A stretch of 64,000 nt of DNA from Isoetes taiwanensis (Eukaryota > Streptophyta > Lycopodiopsida > Isoetales > Isoetaceae), in assembly GCA_021234155.1 (NCBI GenBank), contig JAJEKV010000003.1, forward strand, positions 26,829,166-26,893,165, read 5' to 3'. Each line of letters starts with the position of its first letter. The stretch's first letter is position 1. This document shows, in pieces, positions 33,172 to 44,210 of this stretch. A program made the position numbers and the translations under genes. Below the pieces are notes generated by a model. It was not told the DNA's origin and searched no databases. It worked only from the letters and a program-made list of their open reading frames with translations.

Positions 33172-33787
33172 CTACTACAAAAATAGGCACAAATGGCAAA
33201 AACAAATGGCACAAGAATTACATGGTTGGTGAGTGGGCAATGAAGCTTCTACTAGACCCGTGGGTTGTCTTGTAGGATGAGGGTTCGTCTTGAAGAGATG
33301 CGTCAAGTTTGGAAGCACCATAAGAAAAGCATAATCAAGGTGATACTAGATGGAACAGTACTGTTGTATGATGTACTCGACATGCAGTTTTGGTTCAAAG
33401 GGGATGGGGAGGTGGAGGACTTCACAAGGGAAACCATTGACGATGCTCATGAGCAGTATAACGATTTTGTTTGGTAATATGAAGGTTTGGATAATGTCAC
33501 AAAGAATATAATTAACCGACATTTATTTAATTGGAGAGGAACTAAAAACAAATGTTTTAATTATTCTAAAGTTTATAAAGATAATAAATATGTCAATTGG
33601 AATGCAAATGTATGTGAATGGTCCGATAAAACTGGGAATTTTACAGAATTCTTAAAGAATTTTGTTTCTTACAATACTTCCATAACATAAGAATGTGTTT
33701 TTTCCTGCATTGGGTATAGTATTGTGTTGTTCCTGAATCATAATATGATAAAATGTTAAAGTGTTAATATTTGGATATTGTTGTAGT
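33172..33787. mobile_element. Possible CACTA-type element (weak)
   Basis: Starts CACTACTACAAAAATAGG, typical of plant CACTA termini, and ends ...TATTGTTGTAGTG, an imperfect inverted match over about 13 bases. The flanking trinucleotides (GAA and GTT) do not form a target duplication. Inside are open frames 33,265-33,477 and 33,487-33,690, both unrecognised. Confidence 0.3.
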
Positions 33788-33910
33788 GGTTAATCTAGCA
33801 AGACTAATTTTCTGACCACATTAACCACTACTATTAGGCAAGATTAACCTTGTGACCAATTAACCACTACTATTAGGCAAAACTAACCTTGTGGCCACAT
33901 TAACCATCAC
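33788..33910. repeat. Short tandem repeats (~55 bp unit)
   Basis: Two to three degenerate units of TTAACCACTACTATTAGGCAA with ACTAACCTTGTGGCCACA. Confidence 0.75.
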
Positions 33911-35462
33911 CATTGAGGTTCATGTGCCATGGGTATGAAGTGGCAAGATGATGGCTAATGTGGCCCTTTTTTTGGTCCAGTTAATATGTTGGATATTGGT
34001 TAATGTGGCCAGTCATCGTGGTGTCCTTAATGTGGGTTGTGCATATGCACCTTATGACAGGGTACGGATCCAGGGACAGAAAGTGGGTTTCACTATATGA
34101 CAGAAATGCTTGAAAGGGAATTTGGCAGGTACGGTTGGCATGTCCCATAAATGAATGTAAGACATGCATGGCGTGAGTGTTGTGCCATATGCATGGGAGT
34201 TTAAGCATGGCATATCCCGGACCCATGAATGGATCATGGTAGCGCAGCCGCGTGGGGATCAACCGGATCGATGGGTTGGATGGGGATGGAGGTGGCCGAT
34301 AATGGATTTTTCGCCATATTTACCCAATCTCACTGATCGGCTTGATATATACAGACTTCCTCGAAGTAATATAAAAACCCTATCGATAACGAGATGCTTT
34401 TGATTTCTTGAATATTCTACAGAAAATCTAAATCCTGTGAGATTTTTACCAAAAATCAAAGGCCTTGTGAGAAAAAAATCACGAGACAACTCCATTGCTT
34501 TTTACTTCTTGGCAGTGACTATGCTCTGAATCTTGAAAAGAGCCTTACCACATGATTTCAATCCAGGAGCTGCATCTATAAAATATGATTTCAAGAGATG
34601 GCTCTGCCATAGCCGACTGGTACTTGTGTAGAAGAGGCACCATCTGCTTTGCTGCATTCTGGCCTTGCCCTTGCTTTGCTGCAATCTAAGATGTGCTTCA
34701 GAATCTGCACTACTATATGTCTGTAAATTTCAAAAACATATGATCTTCAGGATCCGCACTGCATGGATGTAAATCTGCCAAAAAACATGTTAAGTTATAA
34801 TATGTCTCGACAAGAATGGAGTCTGTAGTATAACAAGTTAGGATCTTCTGTTGGATCTCGCTTATACATCTCTATATACTTGCCCTTAATCACAAAGTAA
34901 CGAGAATGACAAAATTGATAACCAACAGAGTTAGAACCAATGTAATATACCCAGCATATATTGGGCATGCAATCATGTTTACATTGCAGAATCTAGAATC
35001 CTCAAAGTAAGAATGGAATAAGGTTTTGATTTTAAATTATGCTGCAAGGCCATTTATGTTGACAAATTTTTAACTTGGAGAACTGCAAAGGTGTAGAATC
35101 AAAGGGAAATCTATTGCAATAGGAAAATGTCAGAACTTTATTTTTGCCAATGAAGAAATACAAAGGTGAGTAAGTCTACCTTCTTGGCCAAGGATGGCTC
35201 TGTTTCGTAATGCCAGAACTTTAGTTGGAGAACAACAAATTTACAGAATCATGCAACAAAAATAGTGTGTTGTCGCACAAAGGGTTGCCCGAATGAAAGA
35301 ATCAAGAAATATGATAAAAAAATCAAGAAATATGATAAAAATCTTGATTCTGAGAAAATTCTAAGAGGAAAATAAATAAATAAATAAATAGGGAAGCCAG
35401 GAGATGGAGTGGTCTTCTTTATATCCAAAAGTGAAGCACACCCGCGGAAACAAAGAATACTG
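33911..35462. other. Unassigned stretch
   Basis: No gene recognised. Overlapping antisense open frames at 33,981-34,495 lack known domains. Small tandem duplications occur, such as AATCAAGAAATATGATAAAA twice at 35,300-35,340 and an (AAAT)n run at 35,372-35,390. Confidence 0.5.
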
Positions 35463-37378
35463 ATAATTAAATTAAATTAAATTAAATTCACGTCGTGAGA
35501 CCCTCAGGTCCATGGGCGAAACAATACAATCAAAGTGTTTTTAGGCAAATTGTGCCTCCAATTCCTCTGCTATCTGATAGAGCTCAAATAACTCCTTCCT
35601 GGACTTCCAATAGTCATAAAGATATGACCCAAGAGTACTGGAAGGCATATCTAAAAGAGCTGAAAAGGATCGAGCGACAATGCTATGAATATCTCTGACG
35701 TCCTCAAAAGCCGAACACACAAGCAAAGCATGATGCTCATCTTCCACCCATGCCTCTTTGCAACAACGACAGAAACGCAATTCTCTAGGATTTCCTTCTT
35801 CACGTCCAATCTCAATCTCCGATCTATGTGAACTAAGGCGTAGCTGAGCAATTATCTGTCTTTTCTTTCGACTGGGTTCTTGAAGGTATGATTGCTCCTC
35901 GTACATCACCATAGTATTAACACACCCTCTATAAAATTCTCGCTTCACCCCCAGTTCGCCTATTGGCCACATCTTTTGAAGTGCTTTTTCAATTATTAAA
36001 GCTCTTATCCCAATCTCAGTAACCAGAAGATCGTCTATCTGGATCCCCCATTTGTCAGCCCAACGCCAAAGTTGCTTATGCCAGCCATCATGAGATTGTT
36101 CACGCGACTCATATAAAGCTTGAGCTGGCAGCCGCAACTCATTCATGTTGCTCACAAAGAAATAAGAGAGCGTCTGGGCCAAAGCTTCCACCTCCAAGGG
36201 AAACATACCTGTTTCAGCAAGCAACATTTCATAAGGTGTTTGGGGCTTAGGGCCTAATTCTTCCAAAAGAAATCTTTTTTGTACTTGTTCAATCTCTTTC
36301 CATGTTTTTTGTGCCAATCCTGATGCCCAAGCTGGGCAGCCATACAACATCACTGTCTGTACCATGACTTTAAACATCAGTTTTACGAAGTGCCCATTGA
36401 GTAATATGGGTTTGCCTCCATATACTATAAGCATGATATAAAGCCCTCAATCCTCCTGAAACCCATTTGGCTACCCCAGCATTCCAATGATAACCATTAG
36501 TAAACTCAATGCCGAGATATTTGTACTGTTTAACCTGCTCCAATATCTCCCCACCAAAGACCATCTCAACTGAAGCACGGGATCCAATGACCATAACTTT
36601 TGTCTTTTGTTTATTGACAGCCATCCCTGTGTCTTGGCAGAATGCCTCGAGTTGCCAAAGCAGCTTTTGCAACCCATCCGCCGTTCTAGCCACCAAAACA
36701 ACATCGTCTGCATAAAGTAGAAGCTGCATCAAATAGCGACCAACCTGAACCCCCATACCTTCAGTTGCCAACCAAGATTCAAGCCTGTCAATAAAAAGCC
36801 CGAATAACGTGGGCGAAAGTGGGCATCCCTGCTTTACTCCAATATTACTGTCAACTTTATCTGGTCCATCCATGGGGAATGAGAGCTCAACCAGCACACT
36901 CTCATACAATCTTGCTACTGCTTTTTGGGTAGCTAGCGGTACTCCAAGCTGAGCCATTCTATCTCCCAACTTCCTGCGAGGCCTTTCCAGCACCTTTGGC
37001 TCCTTCCGCAATAACTCTTAGTGTAACAAGATGATCTATTGTATTATGATCCTTTCGAAAACCAGCTTGTCCCAAGGCACGGACCCCTTGTATGTCAGCC
37101 CATGTAGACAGTTTGCTCTCTAGAATTGAGCCAAACAGCTTAGCCAGCACACTGCTAACCATTATAGTACGGTAATTATAGACACAGTTGCTATCTCCTG
37201 CTTTTAAAACTGTCACAATCCTACTAATGCACCAATTTTCAGGAAATCCTGCAGCAAGTGAGAGATTGAACAAGTCAGCTATTTTGGCATATGTTGTCTT
37301 ACCTCCCCATTTAAGCAATTCAAGAGCCAACCCTTCAGCGTCTCTAGCCTTACCATTTGCCATCCTTGCAATAACAAT
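35463..37378 (-). mobile_element. LINE D: comparatively well-preserved non-LTR retrotransposon ORF2
   Basis: Minus strand, 5'-truncated just before the RT domain. In order: MANGKARDAEGLALELLKWG, NYRTIMVSSVLAKLFGSIL and GFRKDHNTIDHLVTLRV (37,375-37,010); GVKQGCPLSPTLFGLFIDRL and LLLYADDVVLVARTADGLQ (YADD catalytic motif, about 36,700); then one 297-residue frame (36,434-35,541) with MVQTVMLYGCPAWASGLAQK and the finger RFCRCCKEAWVEDEHHALLVC. Only two frame changes (near 37,000 and 36,400) separate these blocks. The end differs from the other copies: GGACCTGAGGGTCTCACGACG followed by an (AATTT)n tail. It represents a second subfamily. Confidence 0.92.
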
Positions 37379-37677
37379 ATGAAATAACAATATCTTTCTG
37401 TAGATGTCTCCACAACAATTAATAATTCGTGCAACGATCATATCCTTTCAATAATAATCCACAAGCAACCACGTTCTCATAAAACATCAATGGCCAAGAA
37501 AGAGTGCACTCTCCAATACACCAAACAAATAAAGCAATCAAATTGTAGAAAACCATACATAGGAAATCCATGTTATTATGCCAGATATAGCTATCAACCA
37601 AATAAAGAAAACAACTAAGGCTAGAGATGGCATTGCTTGAGGACCTATACAATGCATCAGCGGAAGCACAAGCAGGA
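37379..37677. other. Unassigned stretch
   Basis: No gene recognised. Contains a loose relative of the dispersed TGTTATTATG...CA word near 37,571. Confidence 0.4.
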
Positions 37678-37679
37678 GG

Positions 37680-37935
37680 GGTCGTTTCGTCTAGTGGTAC
37701 CACAATAGCCCTAAGACAAATATGTTTCGAGTTTGAACCTGCCTAGAGTCGCATTCAATGTAAGGTGATTGGGGCATATCCAGAGTCGCATCCAATGTGG
37801 TGCCTAGGGATACGACCCAACAAAGTAATATTAGTGTGGTGTGGAAATCATATGTCCAATCGATGTTGCTAATATGGCATGTCATGAAAATCCTCCTCCT
37901 CCTCCTCCTCCTCCTCCTCCTCCTCCTCCATCTGC
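37680..37935 (+). repeat. tRNA-derived SINE-like unit with (TCC)n
   Basis: The first 65 bp resemble a Glu/Asp-type tRNA: A-box-like TCGTCTAGTGGTACCAC (from 37,687) and B-box-like GAGTTTGAACCTGC (from 37,730), about 40 bp apart. A region with two GAGTCGCATYCAATGT repeats follows, and then a (CCT)n run at 37,889-37,930. The acceptor stem does not close, so this is not a functional tRNA. Probable RNA polymerase III-derived SINE; the 3' boundary is uncertain. Confidence 0.6.
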
Positions 37936-38098
37936 ATCTGCATCTGCATCTCCTCCGTCTCGGCCTAAAATGTGGTTCTTGCGATTGCTCAGATGTCAAG
38001 TGTGTGACCTTTGCATTTAGGTTGCAACATGGCAGGAAAAAAACATGTAATATAACATAGTGGACTCTAGTAAAAGATGTGTTTCAATAATATAAGAC
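37848..38098 (+). repeat. Direct repeat, copy 1
   Basis: Matches 39,868-40,043 in the same orientation: CATATGTCCAATC, GTTGCTAATATGGCATG, a CCT triplet run, TAAAATGTGGTTCTTGC, then GTCAAGTGTGTGACCTTTGC and AACATGTAATATAAC. This copy has a longer triplet run and an extra segment near the 3' end. Confidence 0.85.
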
Positions 38099-38981
38099 AC
38101 TAGAAACACCGGGATATCCGCCTTTCTTATACAGGGAATGCCATCTGCGTGCATAGGGCAACTGAAAAACCCCTGTTTCTGATACGCAAATTTGACCCCT
38201 TTTCGTATAGTTTTATGATTAGAAGAATATCAAAAACTCCTATGACCCCTCGTATACAAATGAAAAAAAGTAAAAAGCTGCCCCCTCCCGTTAATGTACA
38301 TGGTTTTGACAGGTTCCACAATTTGACGCACCCGTGCTAGAAACACGTGCCTGGCGATGGCGGGCATTAGTTGTAGACATGTGAAATCCATTTATGGCAA
38401 TATATGTTCCAGGTGCAATAGATAAATAGAGAACAAACATTTATCTTGATTCTTGGTTTACCAATTGCCAAGTATATGATAAATTGTCTTCAAAGACATA
38501 TATTTGGTCCACATAAATACAAAATATTTCTGATGCAATCTAAAACTATAGAGTTAATGTTCATCAGCCTCAATGGATCCCTATTATAAAAAACCTATCC
38601 CAAAGAACTGCAATGCTGACAGGTACAAAAGCTCCTCTTCCAGTGTGTACAGTAGAAAAAAATGACTTATTAAGAACCATAGAAGCAATTGCTATCATTA
38701 CTAACAAATCACACTCACCATCTTTATGATGTAGGTGAACCATTGCCCTTGGCTTAGGATTTTTAAATTCCCAAGGTACGAAGGATGTATAGTGCTCCAT
38801 AATCTGCATTAATTGGGAAAGTCAATATAGTCAAGAGAAACATGAAAAGCCTCAATAAAGACATATATACATGCACTATCTAGACGTCTAAACATTTGTC
38901 AACGATCTGACACTTACCTCCATCACAACGCATTTGTGTAAACCAGGTTTCTTGTGAACCTTAAATTGTATTGGAGTTCTC

Positions 38982-39348
38982 TTAAGGCATGGATGGTGGG
39001 TCTTTGATAACAACCCAAATTCCTTGTCGTCTTTGCACCCTTAAGAATGCCACATATAATTCTCCATGCCTAAAGATATGCTTCGGAAGACATATACCCA
39101 CCTTGTGCATTGTATTATCATGGAAAAAGTCAGCTGCAGAGGGAATTGCATCCTTCCGAACTAATGAAATGGCAAGTAAATTGGTCGGCACAATTAAAAT
39201 GCATGATAGGAGCACAGTGCCGCCAACATTTTGCATCGATAATCCTTGTATAATCAGTTGTGTTCCACTGCATAAGATGTCCTGTTGATGTAGACCTCAA
39301 CAATATGATAATCATTCCCTCCTTCAAATTTAGCTCATGGGGTAGCAC
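38982..39348 (-). pseudogene. Helitron-type helicase C-terminus, fossil
   Basis: On the minus strand: LPHELNLKEGMIIILLRS (from about 39,345), matching the LPPHxLxLKxGxxxxLLRN block of Helitron/PIF1-like helicases. A decayed F-x-x-x-x-x-F-x-M-I block follows, then VGICLPKHIFRHGELYVAF and LRVQRRQGIWVV (39,110-39,000), matching the conserved VGIYLPxxVFxHGQLYVAxSR end. In intact elements this RepHel protein drives rolling-circle transposition. Only the last 120 residues or so are visible, in more than one frame. No Rep domain or 3' CTRR hairpin was identified. Confidence 0.75.
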
Positions 39349-39867
39349 ATCGTTTGAAGTTGTGCAAGGGTTTAGATAGTAGTGGCAAATATTGATGCAT
39401 GTAACTAATTCATCACTACTAACTCATCACAACAGATCAAAATGTGATAATCAAACAACAGAAACCAAAGAAACTTTAACTCACTGGATTCATGATATTG
39501 ATTTCCCCTAAATGGTATACTATACCAGGAATAGATGATCCAGATATATTATGACTAAGTCATTCTTCTTGTTTCTCACTTATGGCCTCCAACATGGCAT
39601 TTAAACTAAATGCATTATCAAGTTATATAGAGAATAATGAATTTATTCATATAGAACACATGATCACTATTCTTTTTGAAGCACATTGCATAATGGGCAA
39701 AGTGTTAATCTGTTGTTACAATCCTGTATCATCATGTACAATGGCATCAAACGTATTAGAGATCATGTACAACGGCATCAAACGTACAACAACATCAGGC
39801 TTGTTTCCTTGGATCAAACCATGACACCAATGAGTCCTTATTTCTTGCTGCAACTGAGGAAGATGAA

Positions 39868-40043
39868 TATGACATATGTCCAATCAAATGTTGTTAATAT
39901 GGCATGACGTGAAAATCCTCCTCCTCCTCCTCCTCCTAAAATGTGGTTCTTGCAGTTGCCGAGACGTCAAGTGTGTGACCTTTGCATTTAGGATGACAAG
40001 AGAAATAACATGTAATATAACGTGTTTGAATAATATAAGACAT
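39868..40043 (+). repeat. Direct repeat, copy 2
   Basis: Counterpart of 37,848-38,098. The two copies flank about 1.77 kb containing the helicase remnant. Confidence 0.85.
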
Positions 40044-40810
40044 GTGGATGTGGCTTCCAGGCTTCACTCGTCAAAAGCTGTTTGAGAGTGGAGGCGGCAT
40101 TTCGACCAATCACGTTCATTTGCACAACATTTTGACCATCCATTTTACATGCGCTTGACATTCAACGTGCACATGCCAACTCCTAAAAGGTTGTTTTGCA
40201 CCACCTCGTAGTCTCACTAGGGTCGCATTTTCCCAGTTGCGTGGGCCACTAAATTAGATCCCTCTTACATTCGCACGTAGAGAATAGAATAAAAGAACAT
40301 GGGCTCATTCAACGTGCACATGCTAGCGCACAAATAAAAAGTCAAACTCCCCTCCCTGGGACATGACCAAAACGTGCACAAAAATACGAACAATTACATT
40401 GTAGAAATGAAGTGTCATATTATAACTCCCCTTCCTCTAGGACCATGACCAAAACGTGCAGAAGACAATAACAACTACATTTATATATATGTTAGATTCT
40501 CACTATTTGTTCTTTTGTCATCTTCAGATCAACTATAACTAACCAAAAATATGTTTCTTTACAAGGGCGAAATTTTGCCTTTTATTGAGATATAACAGCA
40601 GAGAATACAGTAGGACAGGGTCTTATTTTATCTTGTAAAATGGACCCCATAGGTTGCTAATAGCAACGACTATTCCATGCAGGAATAAATAATGGTTAGT
40701 ACTCAAGATTGCATCTGAACCTTTGCTTCCAGAAGAGATCATGTGTTAAGGCCAAATTGTCTTTTGGCAGAAATGAAGGGTGCACCATAGTCATTCCTTT
40801 GGCAATTTCT
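40044..40810. other. Intergenic stretch downstream of DPE1
   Basis: Contains the presumed DPE1 3' UTR at its right end. Degenerate repeats of CATGACCAAAACGTGCA and ATTCAACGTGCACATGC occur at 40,150-40,460. No other gene seen. Confidence 0.5.
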
Positions 40811-43800
40811 TTAGCCAGCTGCCCTTTTGGATCTATCTATACGCTGCGCATAGAATTCCTTAGGAAGGCGGTTGAATTGATCAAGGAGATCATGCAATCT
40901 TCCTGCTTCCTCTGAGAGTTCATCAAACACGTTGGAGTCCCCCACACGCCATGCCCAGTTACCCTTCTGCAAGAATTGATTATGCTGTAAGAATCATAGA
41001 CTATGATTTACAAAAAATAATAGAAAGAGAAAGGGTTTGAGAATCTTTTAGCCTCACCTTAACAGCAGGGGTGTTCATCCTGGAAGAACTGTCCAGGCAA
41101 AGAATGTCCTGCATAGGTATAATGGCCGTCTTTGCGACAGATGACATTGCTGCTCTGATGAACTCCCATATTGGATTCTTTTGGTCTTTAATAAAAAGGT
41201 GGAGTGTCGCCTGTTTTACAAATGTATAGTCAGTTCCAGCAAAAAGAGCACATATAACCATCAGATCTTCCACACACTTACCCTCTCCCTCTCTTCCTCA
41301 TCAGCTTTTTGCCACCAACCTAAAGTCTGTCCAAACAATGTTGCTTTGATTTTAGCACAAAGAATATGATCTGTGGCCAAAAAAAAGTATGGTTTGGTCG
41401 ACTTACCGTGTCATTGTCATGTGTACCAGTATAGACTACTTGGTCCACTTCATGATTGTGGGGAAGATGTGGATTTTGCCCATCATGTGGATTCTCCTCA
41501 CTATCTCCAAATGCTTGAAAATAAAATAGAATCATAAGATGGGTGAGCGTTCTGACATTATACTTGTGAAGAAAATACAAGTCTAGCCTAGAAAATTACC
41601 AAATTGTAGTACAGCCATTCCGGGAGCACCAATAGCTTTACGGAGTGCAACAACATCACTAGTAATCACTCCCTAGGAACGAACATATCCATTGTTAGCG
41701 ACACAGGAAACAATATACATCAAAAACATAATTTCAGTGCTTGGCATGTCCTTAAACATGTTGCCCTTAAACATGTTGCAAAGGGTGATTGAAGCTTACC
41801 AAGTCTTCTGCAATAATGTCAATCTTTCCAACTGTTTTTTTAAGAGCATTGAAGAAATCCTCCCTTGGACCGACTTTCCACATGCCATGTAATGCCGTCT
41901 TCTCATCTGCATGGAAAACAATATTAGTGAATCGACTCAACTTAATATTGATATAAAATCCAAACGTTCAAATGTGTCAATTTTGGAAACAAGCCAACCA
42001 CTAAAGCAAACTTTATGATATCTTCCTATATAATGAGGGATAATCTATTTAACATGTTTTTATGGCAAAAGCACCCATATTCACACAAAACGAGAGAAAG
42101 CACTTATTTAGTAACACTAGTTTACTAACCAGCAGGGACAGCCCAATATCCAGAGAGTCCACGGAAATGGTCAATCCGGAAGGCATCATAAATTTCATAT
42201 GCACGTTGCATGCGTCGCATCCACCAGGAATACCCATCTTTTGCCATTGCTTCCCAGTTATATAGTGGACTGTACAGAAAAGATCATGAAAGGAATTAGT
42301 AATCATTTGCAAACAACTGATAAGCCCTTCACATGAACGTTGTTATTCTCACTTTAACCAAAGTTGCCCGTCTTCACTGAACAAGTCTGGAGGGACACCA
42401 CTAACTTCAGTTGGAAGACCAAATTCGTCCTGAAGAGAACACTGTCTTTTAGCAAGGAAAAAACATAACCATGACTAGCAGAGCACATGTAATAATCTTA
42501 CCAGCATAAACATGCTTCTATTTGCCCATACATCTGCGCTATGATGGCCAACATATATGGGCATATCTCCGACTATTGAGATTCCTTTACTATTGGCATA
42601 TCTGTGAAGAGCTTGCCATTGCATTTGGAAAATGAACTGCTCTGCAATGAAGGCATCAATCTGGAAAAGCCAACGAAATTGCAATTTTAATCAGCAAACT
42701 GTAAAACCATCTTTCAAAGTAATCAATGTATTGACTAAAATGATACACGAGGACTCGCTTACAAATTCTTTATGTTGGTGACGTGCTTCATCTAATGCAG
42801 CACGGTCTCTATTTCTAAGGGATTCAGGCCAAAGCCACCAGGAGCACTTTTGGTCTGCATCAATCGCTGCAAAGAGAGCAGCTTCTTCTAGCCAAGCTGC
42901 AAAATGCAAATATCATTTAAGACATGATTTGCGCAAGAGAAAGTTGTCAGTGGCATTCTGGATTGAAGAGTACCTGCTATCTGAGGCCGTTTCCGGAATT
43001 CTTCAAGTTGCTTTCTAAACGCACCTTTGCCATAAACGAGATTCCTGGCAGCCTGAAAGATAACACAAATTAAGAAATGATAAAGCTTAAAAATAGAAGG
43101 AAGGACATGACTTTACAGGATGAGTTCAATACCTTTGCAACAAGGGGATCCTTTAATTCAGCAACAGCATCATAGTCAACACTCGTCACAGGACTGAAAT
43201 GAAATGATAATTAGGACATCCTGAACTGAACAAACCACTCCTGACTAGAAGTTGAAAGTACATAATCTGTAATAGGAGGTCTTACATGGGTTCAGGAAGA
43301 TCACTACTTTCAAGAAGACCATCTTTTACAAGCTCTTCTAATGAAATCAATAGTGTGTTTCCACAGTTTGCATCCTGCACATAAATCATGTTGTCATGAA
43401 AGTAGATAAGCTCTATGTATCAAGCATCACTTAATGACCAAGACTGTATAATTAATTAAGTATATGAACTACAGCCAAAGAGAACCCCACCTGTCCCGAA
43501 TATGGAGATCCATCTTCGCCTGCCTTTCTCCCTGGAGGCACTAGTGGAAGAACCTGGCAAGACACATAAGAAAACCACATCAGATTGAAAGACAGAGGGA
43601 GTAGATGAGATTAAATCTAGATGTAGCTGCCTTTTCAACTCCTAATCACATTTCGAGCTAGATGTGTAAATAAGCACAAATGAAATACAAATTTCATGAA
43701 GAAGATACGTTAATATGCATTACTACAGCATCAAATTGTTAAGACTCCATTTGTTGGAGCTATTTTGAGACGTGGAATAGTGACACAGCCATTTGTCTAG

Positions 43801-44129
43801 CATTAGAGACACCATGTTAGGAGACAGCAATAATCCTACGCAACTATCATCCCTCTGACTCACAGTTCTAAATCAGTCTTCAAACATATTAGCAAAGCAA
43901 ACAACGATGTAAATCATCCGTATACCTGCCAAATTGTGCAGCCAGTAGTGTGCAGCCAGTCAACAAATTTGTATGCACCATCACCAAGATCTCCGATTCC
44001 ATGAGGTCCAGGCAAAGATGTGGGATGCAGGATAATGCCTGCCTTCCTTCCCCTTCCAAGTTTTGCAGGATCATCTTCAGCATAGTCAGCAGGCAAAAGA
44101 GAACCAGGCACCAATTTTTGGTTCGTCAT
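40811..44129 (-). CDS. DPE1: 4-alpha-glucanotransferase, plastid disproportionating enzyme
   Basis: GH77 D-enzyme (EC 2.4.1.25). It transfers glucan segments between malto-oligosaccharides, working with phosphorylase and amylases in plastid starch turnover. Fifteen coding exons with GT-AG introns, 5' to 3': 44129-43926, 43553-43491, 43374-43286, 43193-43133, 43052-42974, 42896-42763, 42660-42502, 42429-42353, 42269-42130, 41906-41800, 41672-41600, 41513-41407, 41326-41282, 41210-41058, 40966-40811. They sum to 1647 nt in one frame (548 residues). GH77 signatures: GIILHPTSLPGPHGIGDLG, LPLVPPG, nucleophile in FRIDHFRG, acid/base in IIAEDLG, transition-state Asp in GTHDNDT. Oddities: Leu replaces Gly after Trp in the usual WGSP/WGNP motif (exon 8), and a short insert HDGQ lies before NPHLPHNH. 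The ATG at 44,129 gives no convincing transit peptide. The frame is open upstream to an acceptor-like CAG at about 44,174, so a further 5' exon is likely. Confidence 0.95.
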
Positions 44130-44173
44130 TCCTTTTTCTCTTCTTCTTCGCCGATGGATTAGAAGCTCCACGC

Positions 44174-44210
44174 CTGAATGAATGAATGAATGAATGGATG
44201 AATGAATGAA
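44174..44210. repeat. (TTCA)n microsatellite forming the presumed polypyrimidine tract upstream of DPE1 exon
   Basis: On the minus strand ATTCATTCATTCATTCAG ends in CAG immediately before the open DPE1 frame (GCGTGGAGC...). It may serve as the acceptor of an intron separating a transit-peptide exon. Confidence 0.5.

Noticed and set aside
33265-33690. Two small open frames as host exons
   Set aside because: No recognisable domain, no supporting splice structure, and inside a possible transposon; left as unassigned.
37680-37745. Possible Glu/Asp tRNA gene
   Set aside because: A and B boxes are present, but the acceptor stem does not close and no CCA-adjacent discriminator end is seen; more likely a SINE head.
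43914-44171. GTG-initiated start for DPE1 at 44,171
   Set aside because: A GTG start is not expected for a nuclear plant gene; the open frame upstream of the ATG at 44,129 is better explained by a preceding exon.
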